This document shows positions 34,766 through 46,559 of a stretch of DNA of 64,000 bases, piece after piece (within the stretch, counting starts at the first letter, position 1; each line of letters starts with the position of its first letter). The notes under the pieces were generated by a model, which was not told the origin of the DNA, searched no databases, and saw only the letters and a list, made by a program, of their open reading frames with translations. The stretch lies in contig PQWQ01000005.1 of NCBI GenBank assembly GCA_002943765.1, forward strand, positions 434,001 to 498,000, written 5' to 3'. The position numbers and the translations under genes were made by a program. The stretch is from Psoroptes ovis. Lineage: Eukaryota; Arthropoda; Arachnida; Sarcoptiformes; Psoroptidae.

Positions 34766-37160
34766 TATTTGAAAAAAATTTTCAAAAATTTTGTCGATGT
34801 ATAGCCTTAGATTTTTTCAAAATTTTCGAAAATTTCCCCGTACTTTAGCCTTAGATTTTTTCGAAAAATTCAAAAATTTCGACGATGGATAGCCTTAGAT
34901 TTTTTCGAAAAATTCAAAAATTTCATCGATGTATAGCCTTAGATTTTTTCGAAAAATTCAAAAATTTCGACGATGGATAGCCTTAGATTTTTTCGAAAAA
35001 TTCAAAAATTTCATCGATGTATAGCCTTAGATTTTTTCGAAAAATTCAAAAATTTTGACGATGGTTAGCCTTAGATTTTTTCGATTTTTTGAAAAATTTT
35101 GACGATGGATAGCCTTAGATTTTTTCGAAAAATTCAAAAATTTTGACGATGGTTAGCCTTAGATTTTTTCGATTTTTTGAAAAATTTTGACGATGTATAG
35201 CCTTAGATTTTTTCGAAAAATTCAAAAATTTTGTCGATGTATAGCCTTAGATTTTTTCAAAATTTTCGAAAATTTCCCCGTACTTTAGCCTTAGATTTTT
35301 TCGATTTTTTGAAAAATTTTGACGATGGATAGCCTTAGATTTTTTCGATTTTTTGAAAAATTTTGACGATGGATAGCCTTAGATTTTTTCGATTTTCAAA
35401 AAAATATCAATGATTATCTTAGATTTTTTCGAAAAATTCAAAAATTTTGACGATGGATAGCCTTAGATTTTTTCGATTTTCAAAAAAATATCAATGATTA
35501 TCTTAGATTTTTTCGAAAAATTCAAAAATTTTGACGATGGTTAGCCTTAGATTTTTTCGATTTTTTGAAAAATTTTGACGATGTATAGCCTTAGATTTTT
35601 TCGAAAAATTCAAAAATTTTGTCGATGTATAGCCTTAGATTTTTTCAAAATTTTCGAAAATTTCCCCGTACTTTAGCCTTAGATTTTTTCGATTTTTTGA
35701 AAAATTTTGACGATGGATAGCCTTAGATTTTTTCGAAAAATTCAAAAATTTCATCGATGTATAGCCTTAGATTTTTTCGAAAAATTCAAAAATTTCGACG
35801 ATGGATAGCCTTAGATTTTTTCGAAAAATTCAAAAATTTCATCGATGTATAGCCTTAGATTTTTTCGAAAAATTCAAAAATTTTGACGATGGTTAGCCTT
35901 AGATTTTTTCGATTTTTTGAAAAATTTTGACGATGGATAGCCTTAGATTTTTTCGAAAAATTCAAAAATTTTGACGATGGATAGCCTTAGATTTTTTCGA
36001 TTTTTTGAAAAATTTTGACGATGTATAGCCTTAGATTTTTTCGAAAAATTCAAAAATTTTGTCGATGTATAGCCTTAGATTTTTTCAAAATTTTCGAAAA
36101 TTTCCCCGTACTTTAGCCTTAGATTTTTTCGATTTTTTGAAAAATTTTGACGATGGATAGCCTTAGATTTTTTCGATTTTTTGAAAAATTTTGACGATGG
36201 ATAGCCTTAGATTTTTTCGATTTTCAAAAAAATATCAATGATTATCTTAGATTTTTTCGAAAAATTCAAAAATTTTGACGATGGATAGCCTTAGATTTTT
36301 TCGATTTTCAAAAAAATATCAATGATTATCTTAGATTTTTTCGAAAAATTCAAAAATTTCATCGATGTATAGCCTTAGATTTTTTCGAAAAATTCAAAAA
36401 TTTCGACGATGGATAGCCTTAGATTTTTTCGAAAAATTCAAAAATTTTATCGATGTATAGCCATAGATTTTTTCGAAAAATTCAAAAATTTCGACGATGG
36501 ATAGCCATAGATTTTTTCGAAAAATTCAAAAATTTTGACGATGGATAGCCTTAGATTTTTTCGAAAAATTCAAAAATTTTGACGATGGATAGCCTTAGAT
36601 TTTTTCGATTTTCAAAAAAATATCAATGATTATCTTAGATTTTTTCGAAAAATTCAAAAATTTCATCGATGTATAGCCTTAGATTTTTTCGAAAAATTCA
36701 AAAATTTCGACGATGGATAGCCTTAGATTTTTTCGAAAAATTCAAAAATTTTATCGATGTATAGCCATAGATTTTTTCGAAAAATTCAAAAATTTCGACG
36801 ATGGATAGCCATAGATTTTTTCGAAAAATTCAAAAATTTTGACGATGGATAGCCTTAGATTTTTTCGAAAAATTCAAAAATTTTGACGATGGATAGCCTT
36901 AGATTTTTTCGAAAAATTCAAAAATTTCATCGATGGATAGCCTTAGATTTTTTCGAAAAATTCAAAAATTTTGACGATGGATAGCCTTAGATTTTTTCGA
37001 AAAATTCAAAAATTTTATCGATGTATAGCCATAGATTTTTTCGAAAAATTCAAAAATTTTGACGATGGATAGCCTTAGATTTTTTCGAAAAATTCAAAAA
37101 TTTTGACGATGGATAGCCTTAGATTTTTTCGATTTTCAAAAAAATATCAATGATTATCTT
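34766..37160. repeat. 44-bp minisatellite with higher-order repeats (~2.4 kb, ~54 units)
   Basis: Tandem array of a 44-bp unit starting TAGCCTTAGATTTTTTCGAA and ending in GACGATGGA or TCGATGTA, with several variant types. These are a GATTTTTTGAAAAATTTTG form, a TTCAAAATTTTCG...CCCCGTACT form, and a 40-bp form with CAAAAAAATATCAATGA. Variants recur in order. The CCCCGTACT form lies at ~34841, 35281, 35669 and 36109, spaced 440, 388 and 440 bp (10 x 44; 7 x 44 + 2 x 40; 10 x 44). A CCATAG variant recurs 304 bp apart (36461 and 36765). Each unit has a near-palindromic TTTTTTCGAAAAA core. No reading frame spans it. It lies between SGF29 (5' side) and the 3' end of the WD40 gene. Confidence 0.97.
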
Positions 37161-37720
37161 ATCATCTATCTTTAAAATTGTATAATGTTTAATAATAATC
37201 AAGCCCATGAGATAATCAATATGGACAAGTATCTGTATTTATTCATTTTTTTACAATATGAATCAAAACAATCAAAATTGTGAAAAATTATAATCAAAAA
37301 TCAAATGTCAATCGTTGATTATTTTAAACGAAAATAGTTTTTGAATTTTGTAAATAATAATATCGATATTCATATGAAAATATAATTGAAATTTTACATT
37401 TTCATAAATTTATAAATTAATTTTTTCAATTTTTTGACACACGATAATATAAGGGTTATAAGATTAATCAATGATGATAATTAATATAATTACACATGTG
37501 GAATCATAAGTATACTTGACATAAAACGATTGCAAATATGAGAGATTAGATGTATTGATATGAATACAATGAATGATAATAATGTAATTAATAAGTTTAT
37601 ATTTTTGAATTAAGAGACCATAATAATCAATCGATTGTGAGATTTATTTTTGGCCATTTTCATTTCCCCCTATAATAAGTATGATGATAAGAAGATTCAT
37701 GAAAATTAATTCGTCTAAGA
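37161..37720. other. Spacer, no gene seen
   Basis: AT-rich sequence between the minisatellite and the WD40 gene stop; presumably the WD40 3' UTR (minus strand) and unique spacer. No motif is recognised. Confidence 0.5.
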
Positions 37721-40276
37721 TCATGTATATTCGTAATATTCAGTCCATCCATGACTAGGTGAACCAAGACGATACAAGCCAACTGTTTTATCTTTTGATG
37801 CTGTCACTAAAACTGTTTCGGAGAAAAATGAAATTTGGAAAATTAGAAAATCGAATACATTAGGGAAATAAATGGACAAAACATACATTCATCATATGGT
37901 GATATATCCATATTCATAACATCATTACGATGGCGATAAATAGTGCCAAGACATTGTAGGCTAAGATGAGGATAACGGCGATATTGTCGTACGTAGCCAC
38001 CTTCACCAGCAACATATAAATGTGCACCATTACTTGAAAATTTCAAACAATTTATTTGCTGTGGATATGTTAAAATGGGTTCATTTAAAGCATTATAATT
38101 TTGATTATTGATACCACTTCTATTGCCATTATTATTATTATTATTGAAATCATAATCCATAATGATATTATTATTGCTACTCATTGAACAACGATAATTT
38201 CGATCCCAATGATCATGATAGAATAATGTATTTTTACGTATAAAACTATTCGGTTGTAGAAGATTTGATTGTTGTTGATGATGGTTCGATTGTTGATTAG
38301 GGTTATCATTCGATAGAATTGAATCCATTGAATGATTTATTGATGATGATAATAGATTCAGATTACATTGATCATCAATATTATTTCCATTACCAACAAC
38401 ATTACCTTCGCCATCTTGATCATCATCATCGTCGTCGTCGTCATCATCATCCTCATCATCATCATCTTCATCATCATAATCAAAATCATTTTCACATTCT
38501 TCAACCGAAATCACTCGTGATCTATGATTATGATGATGTTGATGATGGTGACGATTCGAATGTTGATGTTGAAGATTCGAATTCGAATTGTTTGAATTAT
38601 TCGGTTGTAGTGATGAACGATTCGATGATGATGATGTGTTTGAACCAATGCTGCTGTTATTACTACGAATAACTGATGATATTTCAAACATATTATTCAT
38701 AACACCATGGCTCCATGGTAATGGTGCATTCGCTTGTTGCAACTGTTGTTGTTGCTGTTGTTGATTTTGTACGATATTATAAAATAATCGATTACGATTC
38801 ATTGATGCGGTTGTTGATGATGATGATGATGAATTCGATGGTTCCACCGATGCTGATGATGATGATGGCATATATTGCGGAGGATTATTGTTATTATTAA
38901 CGTGTTGTTGACTTGTGGAAACAATTGAACGTATTGCACGATGTATACGAATAGTATCGATTGACGATACGACTGGACTTAATACGATATCATTACGACG
39001 AGGTAAACGATATAAATTTAAATTATTTGGATTTATAATCACATTGAATGATGATGATGATGATGAACTTGGTGATCGATTGTTATTACTGTTATTGTTA
39101 TTAATGCTATTTGGCCATGATTGATTTTGATTTCTGAAATCATTGTTATTGTTTAATATCGATGGTTGAACATGATTCATATCATAATGTTTCAATGTTT
39201 CATCGCTTGGTACATAACTGGATAATAAATCACCACCACAAATCCATGCTGATTGAAAACCATCATGTGTAGCGTCATAATGTTCAGGTGTTGGTGCTAT
39301 TGAATTAGCCGAATGGCCATAATCAAATGAATGCAGTAATCTGCCATCCATACTGGTTACTTTGGCTTGTCCACGTGATGATATCGATAGAATTGTATAA
39401 CCTGACCCAGTACTACCACTGTTATTAGATTTATTATCATTATTCGAATCATTTGTTGAATTATTATTATTCATATTCGTATAATTAATATCATCATCAT
39501 CATTATCAATACTATCAATGATAATATCATTATTATTATTATTATTGTTTAATTCTAATGATGATATTAATGATTGACGATCAGCTGTTGCGGTTGATGA
39601 TGATGATTTAGAAGAAAATGGCCAACTTTCATGCAGAAATGCTATTTCTCGAATATTATCCGTATGAAACTATGAAAATAAATGCAATTAAATCAATCAA
39701 TCAAATCAATAAAATATACATGTGATTACTTACATCAAATACAAAATCCAACGGTAACGGCATACGTAAATCTAACATGGCTAAACCTTTCCCGTTTACA
39801 TATGAACAAGCGGCAATATTTGGTGACTGTGGATGACATGCTAATGGTGTACGATCTTTGATGGAATTATATGAACAATGATCATAACAAATGATCGGGG
39901 TACCCTTTTCAACATCGATCACCGATATACGTCGGCCTAAGGCTGCTGTTATTATCTATCATATGGTGAAAAAACAATAAATCAAATTTCATAGGTCAAA
40001 ATAATCAAATAATCAAAAAAAAAAAAAAAAAAACAAACATACCTTACTACCATCACATGTAAATGTACAAGCATTAATCGAACGTGTTGCATGATCCAAT
40101 GATACAATATGTGAACGTATCATTTCATTACGGCCAGCATGATACAAATTAACAAGGCCATCATTACCAGATGAACAAAATATATAACGATCTCGTGGAT
40201 TAAATGCAACTGAACGTACCGAATTTTTATGGGTTTTAAAAAATTTACATTCAACATTATTATTGATTATATCCAT
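37721..40276 (-). CDS. WD40-repeat protein with a large low-complexity insertion
   Basis: Four exons, 40276..40043, 39955..39734, 39669..37887 and 37812..37721, all GT-AG and in phase, 776 residues. WD-type blades are visible: FFKTHKNSVRSVAFNPRDRY, INACTFTCDGSK + IITAALGRRISVID, ACSYVNGKGLAMLDLRMPLPLDF, HTDNIREIAFL, and INCLKFSSNGAHLYVAGEGG. The last is HRNDVMNMDISPYDE + FLVTASKDKTVGLYRLG, ending SHGWTEYYEYT. Between blades, residues ~317-680 are mostly Ser, Asn, Gln, His and Asp (including a run of over ten Asp), with another Ser/Asn stretch at ~172-225. The ordered parts read like one conserved single-copy propeller, but no firm orthologue name could be assigned. Probable protein-interaction scaffold. 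An unusual A/T tract (40017-40033) fills the polypyrimidine side of the first intron. Confidence 0.82.
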
Positions 40277-41783
40277 AATTATTTCGAATTAATATGATGA
40301 GACAAAATTGATTGAGGTAAATCTTTTAAATAAATCAAATAATTCTGCGTTTAATTAAATATGAATCAAATTTCAGATCAAAATTTAGAGATCTTCTGTT
40401 GAGGGAGATCAATCGATTGATTGTGTGTTTTGAGAATAGGAACCAAATAATTCAGATCTGAGATTAATCTGAGCCAAAATGTATTCAGCCAATTTTCATC
40501 AAATCGAATAACGAACAATATCGATGTATTTTCACATGTATTTAACAACAACAACAATTTGTCACAATTTTTGTGTATTTGGCTGGCTGAATGATGATAA
40601 TAATTATTACTTTGTGACACAGTTTTTACTTGCTCGATGTAAATTTGATTGATTTAAAATGATCATTTACATACGGAGATATTTATTGTTGATTGTTGTT
40701 GTCGTTACACTGAGTTAATTCAAAACAACACTCACCAAAACAAAACAAAACATACACATTCAAATTGTATCGAATTTCAGTCTTTCTCTTTTCAATGTCT
40801 CTTAAATGTCTGAATATTCATTGATTTATAGCCTTTTCGCTCAAACAACAATTACTCAAAGCTTCAACTGTTTATTATTTTTTAAAGATTTTTCTCACAT
40901 GTCCAAGGAAGTAATTTTGATGATGATTTTCTCATTCAAAAGTAGTAAATTCAAAGTAATTTGATGCCTTATTATCATGAGGAGAGAAGGAAAGAACAAT
41001 TCAAATTTAAGTCTGAAATTTTATTTTGAATTTCTATTTCGTTAGATCACAATTATTTGAGCGATTTACAATGGATTTCTAAATGATTTTCGATAATTTC
41101 GAATTTTGAAAATTGAAATCTCAGAAAAATAAATCGATTGAGCTTTTCAATGCTTGTCGTCGGTTTGAAGCATTACAGCCTCTTAAAATTGATTATTAAA
41201 CGCTTTTATACATGTGTAAACACACACTTGGTTATCTTTAATTGATTTGAATGATTAACTCTTGTTGCATGCATGCAGTTGTTGTAGTTGGTTGTTGCTG
41301 GTTGTCGTCGTCATATGCCACACCATTTAAATATTTGAATGATGATTTTTATTTGATTTAAAAGGTTTGAATGTTTGTTGGTTGATCTTTGTAGCTTATA
41401 CTTATCACATATACAAACACACATTTGATAGCAGTAAATTTTCACTGATCTCTGGTTGTTTTCTCTTCAATTTTTTTCAGGTATTTTTTGTTTATTTCTG
41501 TTTTTGGCTGATCAATGGTTACATAATCAATGATTTTTAGTTTTTTCATTAACAAAACGCATGCTTACACAGCCATATGTTTTTGTTTAAATGGGTTGAA
41601 CCTTTTATAAGAAAAAAAAATCGAATTTTTTTGATTATCGAACACCAGGTGGCACTACTTGTTCTATTGTTTACATTTTTTTCGCTTCTTATTTAATTCA
41701 TTCATCAAAGATGTTTTCAAATTTTGAATGAAATTAATTAATTAATTCTGATTAATTAATTAATTTATAGTTAATTACGAAAA
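40277..41783. promoter_or_regulatory. Divergent intergenic region of the WD40 gene (-) and ENGase (+)
   Basis: 1.5 kb between two divergent ATG codons. It includes the motif AGGTGGCACTAC at 41647-41658, 126-137 bp before the ENGase ATG and related to motifs upstream of SGF29, GTF3C1 and the hydrolase. TTAATTAA repeats lie just before the ENGase start. No additional gene is seen. Confidence 0.4.
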
Positions 41784-43592
41784 ATGACCCAAAATTTTTA
41801 TTATGAATCGATCAATGAACTGTTCAATGATTGGCCAGTGGAAAATGACGGAGAAGATTCGAAAAAAGTTGAAATTACCCTGAAACATCGTGAAAATAAA
41901 ATCAAAAATGGGCCAAAAACAATTGTTTGCCATGATTATCGTTTCAATTATCAAGAACAATCGGCAATGGATCAAGTGCAATCACATTCTCTTAGCATAA
42001 ATGATAATGCCAAATATTTGATACAATTTCATACATTCATACATTGGTCATTGATTGATATTTTCGTTTATTTTTCACACAAATTCATAACGATTCCACC
42101 TGTTCCATGGATCGATGCTTGCCATCGTAATGGTGTTCAATGTTTCGGTACAATTATTGTTGAAGAATGGTCGTCGTATGATGATTTTGGTGAAAACCAC
42201 AGTGACCAGAGAATTAATGGGAAAAAATTATTGGAAAAGTTACTCGGAAATATCGAAATATTAGATCAATTCATCACCACATTAGTCAATGTACAAAAAT
42301 ATTTCAAATTTGATGGCTGGTTCATCAACATTGAAACATCATTAAGTTCAAATCATTTGATAAAACATTTAAATTATTTTCTACAACAATTAAAGTTGGA
42401 AATGAATTCCAGAATTTGTTGGAATAATGAACTCGAAGACTATGAAATACCATCAATACAATTGATTTGGTATGATTCATTAACAATCGATGGTAAATTG
42501 GATTGGCAAAATGAATTGAACACATTGAATGAATCATTTTTCCTTGATTCAGATGCAATATTTTTGAATTATAATTGGAATGATGATAAATTACTTCGAA
42601 GTAAACGATTAGCCGCAAAATATCAAAGACAATATGATTGTTTTGTCGGCATTGATTGCTATGGACGTGGTTGTAATGGTTGCCAGAATGGTTCCATCGT
42701 TAATACTTCGAATGCAGTGAAAAAAATTCTGGACCACGATCTTTCCGTGGCGATATTTGCCCCCGGTTGGACACATGAATCAAAAATCAATGAAATTGAT
42801 ATCATCGATCAGCATTCCGATGATCATTCATTCGATTGTCAAACACCATTTTGGAAAATGACCGATGATCAATGTTATAGTGTTAATGATGAAATTGAAT
42901 TCTGGTCAACGATCGCTAACGATAGTAATTTGCGAAAATATTCAAAAAAATTATTGAAACATTTACCAATTCATACCTGTTTCAATATTGGACATGGTTA
43001 TGGATCATATCGACAAGGTAAATGTATCGATGATCATTTATGGTTGGATTTCAATCGAATAGATTTACAGCCACAATTATTGAATTGTCACAATCAATCG
43101 GGTTATAAATTATCATTCATAAATGATCAATCATATAATGGTGGTACATCGCTTCGAATCGATTTCAATACCGGCCAAATCAAACCTTTGACATTGTTTC
43201 GTACTAAAATTGAAATTTCGAAAAATTTAAAATATAAATATCGTCTTGTTTATAAATCAATCGTACCTGCCAATGTGAAATTACGGACAATTATCAGTTA
43301 TTATTCAGCGAATGGCGCCAAAAATTCGATCAAAATCGACGCAAATGATCCAAATCATCAGGTGCATACCTTTGAAAACCAATTCAATGAAATCAGCGAG
43401 GCCAAAAATGAATTCGATTGGACCGTACAAGAAATTCAGCTCGATTTCAATACGCATAAGATCGGTACCGACCCTGATCAAATGATTACTTTGTCTAAAT
43501 TTCAAATCGAACCAAGCGTAAATAATTTATCGAATGTTGTTGAATCGATTATTTCCATGTTGTTGGGTGAATTCTATTTTGCGAAATTATGA
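41784..43592 (+). CDS. ENGASE: Cytosolic endo-beta-N-acetylglucosaminidase (GH85, ENGase)
   Basis: Single exon, 602 residues. ENGase cleaves the chitobiose core of free N-glycans in the cytosol after ER-associated degradation (known). GH85 barrel motifs seen: YLIQFHTFIHWSLIDIFVYFSHKFITIPP (two halves), WIDACHRNGVQCFGTII(V)EW, and the catalytic segment FDGWFINIE. In that segment Asn182 and Glu184 match the Asn/Glu pair of the substrate-assisted mechanism. IWYDSLTIDGKLDWQNELN, IFLNYNW, VGIDCYGRG and APGWTHE follow. The C-terminal ~200 residues contain NIGHGYGSYRQG and a beta-rich accessory region. No signal peptide, in line with a cytosolic enzyme. Being intronless is not unusual in this compact genome. 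Confidence 0.93.
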   Translation: MTQNFYYESINELFNDWPVENDGEDSKKVEITLKHRENKIKNGPKTIVCHDYRFNYQEQSAMDQVQSHSLSINDNAKYLIQFHTFIHWSLIDIFVYFSHKFITIPPVPWIDACHRNGVQCFGTIIVEEWSSYDDFGENHSDQRINGKKLLEKLLGNIEILDQFITTLVNVQKYFKFDGWFINIETSLSSNHLIKHLNYFLQQLKLEMNSRICWNNELEDYEIPSIQLIWYDSLTIDGKLDWQNELNTLNESFFLDSDAIFLNYNWNDDKLLRSKRLAAKYQRQYDCFVGIDCYGRGCNGCQNGSIVNTSNAVKKILDHDLSVAIFAPGWTHESKINEIDIIDQHSDDHSFDCQTPFWKMTDDQCYSVNDEIEFWSTIANDSNLRKYSKKLLKHLPIHTCFNIGHGYGSYRQGKCIDDHLWLDFNRIDLQPQLLNCHNQSGYKLSFINDQSYNGGTSLRIDFNTGQIKPLTLFRTKIEISKNLKYKYRLVYKSIVPANVKLRTIISYYSANGAKNSIKIDANDPNHQVHTFENQFNEISEAKNEFDWTVQEIQLDFNTHKIGTDPDQMITLSKFQIEPSVNNLSNVVESIISMLLGEFYFAKL

Positions 43593-44430
43593 TCTGACTG
43601 TCAACACCCCTGAAAATCGACATTGACAATCAATATTTGTTCATATTTGTACAAATATTTTTACAAAATTTCAAAATTGTCAAGTGCATACATTCACACA
43701 GTAAAACAAAATATTGATTACAGGGTTTAAAGTTTCGATTCGGAGTTTTAAAATTAAATTTCGTAATTGTACAGTTTAAAATTACATTCAAAACTCCGAA
43801 AATCAACTTTAAAACTACGAATTAAAACTTGAAACTCTATAATATTTGTAGGAAAATTTTCAATTAAAAGTACATTTAAAGTCTTCATTTATGAATTTGG
43901 CGGTAAATTTAAAAATTGAAATTTCTTCTTTGAAATTTTCGATTAATTTCTAATTAAAAAATGATTGATTATCATTTTCAGTTGTATTCTCTGGTCCCCT
44001 GAAATTGATAATTACAATGACAATTTGGAAAGGCTTTCGAAAACCTTTTGCAAGGTTAATCATTCATATTAATAAAGGTTGGTTTCTTGGAATATTTCGG
44101 AATTTGAAAAAGAGTAAAAAAACAATTTAAAATGTTGAAACAATTTTTCGGATCGATCAAATAATCATCATCATCATCATGGCATTAGTTGCCATTGGTA
44201 ATCGGTTATTTCATTTCTATTTTATTCAAATCAATTTAAATAAATTGAAATTTTAACAATTTTTCACTCGGGTTAAAGCCTTGTATATCTAAGGCTATAA
44301 AGCCTTCATTAGTTCGAAATGATTTCGAAGAAATGTGAAGTTATTCTTTGTTTTTCCAGTTGGTTTCGTCTTGGAAATTTTCATAATTTTCGGACCCAGT
44401 GAATAGACCAGGTGGAACAATAGTCCTAAG
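43593..44430. other. Intergenic region, no gene seen
   Basis: ENGase 3' flank and the presumed CD36-family promoter. It contains self-similar TTTAAA(A)CT(C/A)CG sequence at 43730-43850, including a separated inverted pair (CGGAGTTTTAAAAT / CAAAACTCCG), and AAGGCTT(T) repeats at 44030-44310. No coding pattern. Confidence 0.5.
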
Positions 44431-46491
44431 ATGATTATGACTACATCGATATTGAACAACAACAACAACCCCGATCATCATCATCACCATCATCATCAAA
44501 CATCGAATAAATATGATCAATCGAAACTCAAATCAGCTGATTCGATGCCAAAATTGGAAATCGGTGATGATTATCATCAACTGAAACAGCAATTGCAACA
44601 ATTATCAATCAACAAAAAATCAAATCAATCCGAATCAATAACAACGGATTATGATGATGATGATAACAGTTCTACGGGCAATCAAAGGTGGTTCATTTAT
44701 CTGGTAGTAGGTTTAGCTGCATTGGCATTGAGTCTATTGATTTATTTCAAAATGAAAGATGATGCCTTGTTGAATGCATTCGCAACGCAAATGGAAATCA
44801 GTGAACGTAGTCCATTATTTAAATCTTGGTAATCAAAGGGTTAAAACTGATTTAAATTAAAAAAATTCTAATCGAATCATTGATTTTCATTGATTCATGC
44901 AGGCAAAATATTAAAGCAGATAATGAATATTACATGTTCAGCATTCGAAATCCAAAACAATTCATTGCAGGCACAGCTAAACCTGAAATGGTTGAAATTG
45001 GTCCATTTCGTTATCGTGAATTACGTACACGTACTATTATCGATTCCAGTGAAGATTTGGTACGTTTCACCGAGCGTACCGAGTACATATTCAAAGAAAA
45101 AGAATCATTATCTTTGAATCGTAAGATTAATGTTATTAATTTTCCATTAGTGGTATGTCTATCGATTCATTTATGGATAATCATTGAATGTATTTACTCA
45201 TTTTGGATTTCTTAATATATTCGCAGTCAATACTAAACAATATTCATTATACCCTTAAGAATTCTTCATTGAAATTTATGGAATCAATCGTACGGAAAAT
45301 AGTTGTCGAAACAATGATAGCTACAGGTGAAAAAGTTATCGAACGACGATCAGTATATGATATATTACATGGACGTAAAATTAATCTATTAGTTTATATT
45401 GAAAATTTATCCAAACCACTTCGGTCAATGGGTATTCCGATACCGGTACTTGGTGATAGTGAAGATGTTGGACCAACTAATCGCCTCCGTAATCAAACAT
45501 TTGGTTTTCTTTGGCAATTGTCGAATGTTGAAGCAGGTCCATTTGAAAATTGGCGTCGTTCGACTGCCGATGGTCATTTGTTTAGTCATGTTCATAAGGT
45601 TGAAGGCAAGAGGTAAGGACCTAATAGAATTCGAATTCTAAGCATAAATTAATTAATCAATTTTTGAAAAATAATAATTCGCAGTTATTTACCTGATTAT
45701 CGATATCCATGTAATCAAATATATGCATCCGATGGCATACATTTCGGGCTCAATATTTTCAATAAAGATCGAATCGAATTATTCGATATTAAAGCATGTC
45801 GGCGGATACAATTTAAATATAAAAATTATACACGATTAAATAACCTGCTAACGAAACGTTATGAAATTGATTTAGATCAATTCAATATGAGACTGCGAAG
45901 AAATCAATGTTATTGTTTAGAAAAATCCTTACGGCAATGTAATGGTTATCATAGCATAGCACCATGTGCAATCGGTGTACCATTATCGATTGCATTTCCA
46001 CATTTTTTGCATTATCCAGATCAAGCGGCAAAATTCTCAGGTCTTAAACCTGAACTATCGAAACATTTATCATATATAAATGTTGAACCAAATATTGGCA
46101 TAACTATTCAAGCAAATATCAAAGTACAACTATCATTTATGTTTGATAAAGATTCATTAAGGGAATTGAATGCAAAAACAATAAGCTCAAAGCTATTGAT
46201 ACCGGTATTTTGGTCAAAAATTGTAAGTAAATTCATTAATTCAAATATTTGTGACTTACCTTGAATTGATTTCAATCAATATTCCATCCATTTAATGCAT
46301 AGGTAAGTGGTGCAAGTGATCAAGAAATTTTTCAGATGCAATTTTTAATATTTTTCCTCAAATATGGTAAACTCATACTCTGTATTTCTTCGACCCTTTT
46401 ATCGCTGATGTTTTCAATAATTTCATGTAATAATTATCGTTTAAAAAATAGAAAAAATAAAAATAAAATTAACATTGATTCAATTGATTGA
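44431..46491 (+). CDS. CD36/SCARB-family class B scavenger receptor
   Basis: Five exons, 44431..44828, 44903..45152, 45227..45612, 45685..46222 and 46303..46491, all GT-AG and in phase, 586 residues. Two membrane anchors with a large glycosylated ectodomain: TM1 RWFIYLVVGLAALALSLLIYF near residues 84-105, and a C-terminal TM in the last exon (FLKYGKLILCISSTLLSLMFSII). CD36-family landmarks seen: NPKQF, GPFRYRE, NQTFGFLWQLSNVE, the ectodomain Cys run (CRRIQF, CYCLEKSLRQC, APC), IGVPLSIAFPHFLHYPDQ, and YINVEPNIGITIQANIKVQLSF. The family binds lipids, lipoproteins and carotenoids at the plasma membrane or lysosome; the ligand here is unknown. The cytosolic N-terminal tail is unusually long (~84 residues) and has a seven-His run. 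An ATG six bases downstream (44437) is an alternative start. Confidence 0.92.
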
Positions 46492-46545
46492 ATATGACAA
46501 CGTATAAATATGTTTTTTAAAAATCACATTTTTCACCTAATATCA

Positions 46546-46559
46546 ACGTATTAATACGT
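46546..46559. repeat. Palindrome core ACGTATTAATACGT, distant copy
   Basis: Same 14-bp self-complementary core as 9975-9994, ~36.5 kb away. Outer bases here are TCA...CAT, so the outer arms are partly decayed. An AGCGGC follows within ~50 bp here and within ~60-70 bp of the first locus, hinting at a longer shared element. Confidence 0.5.

Noticed and set aside
34766..37160. CRISPR-like array
   Set aside because: Repeats are directly adjacent 44-bp units without unique spacers, in a eukaryotic genome; it is a minisatellite.
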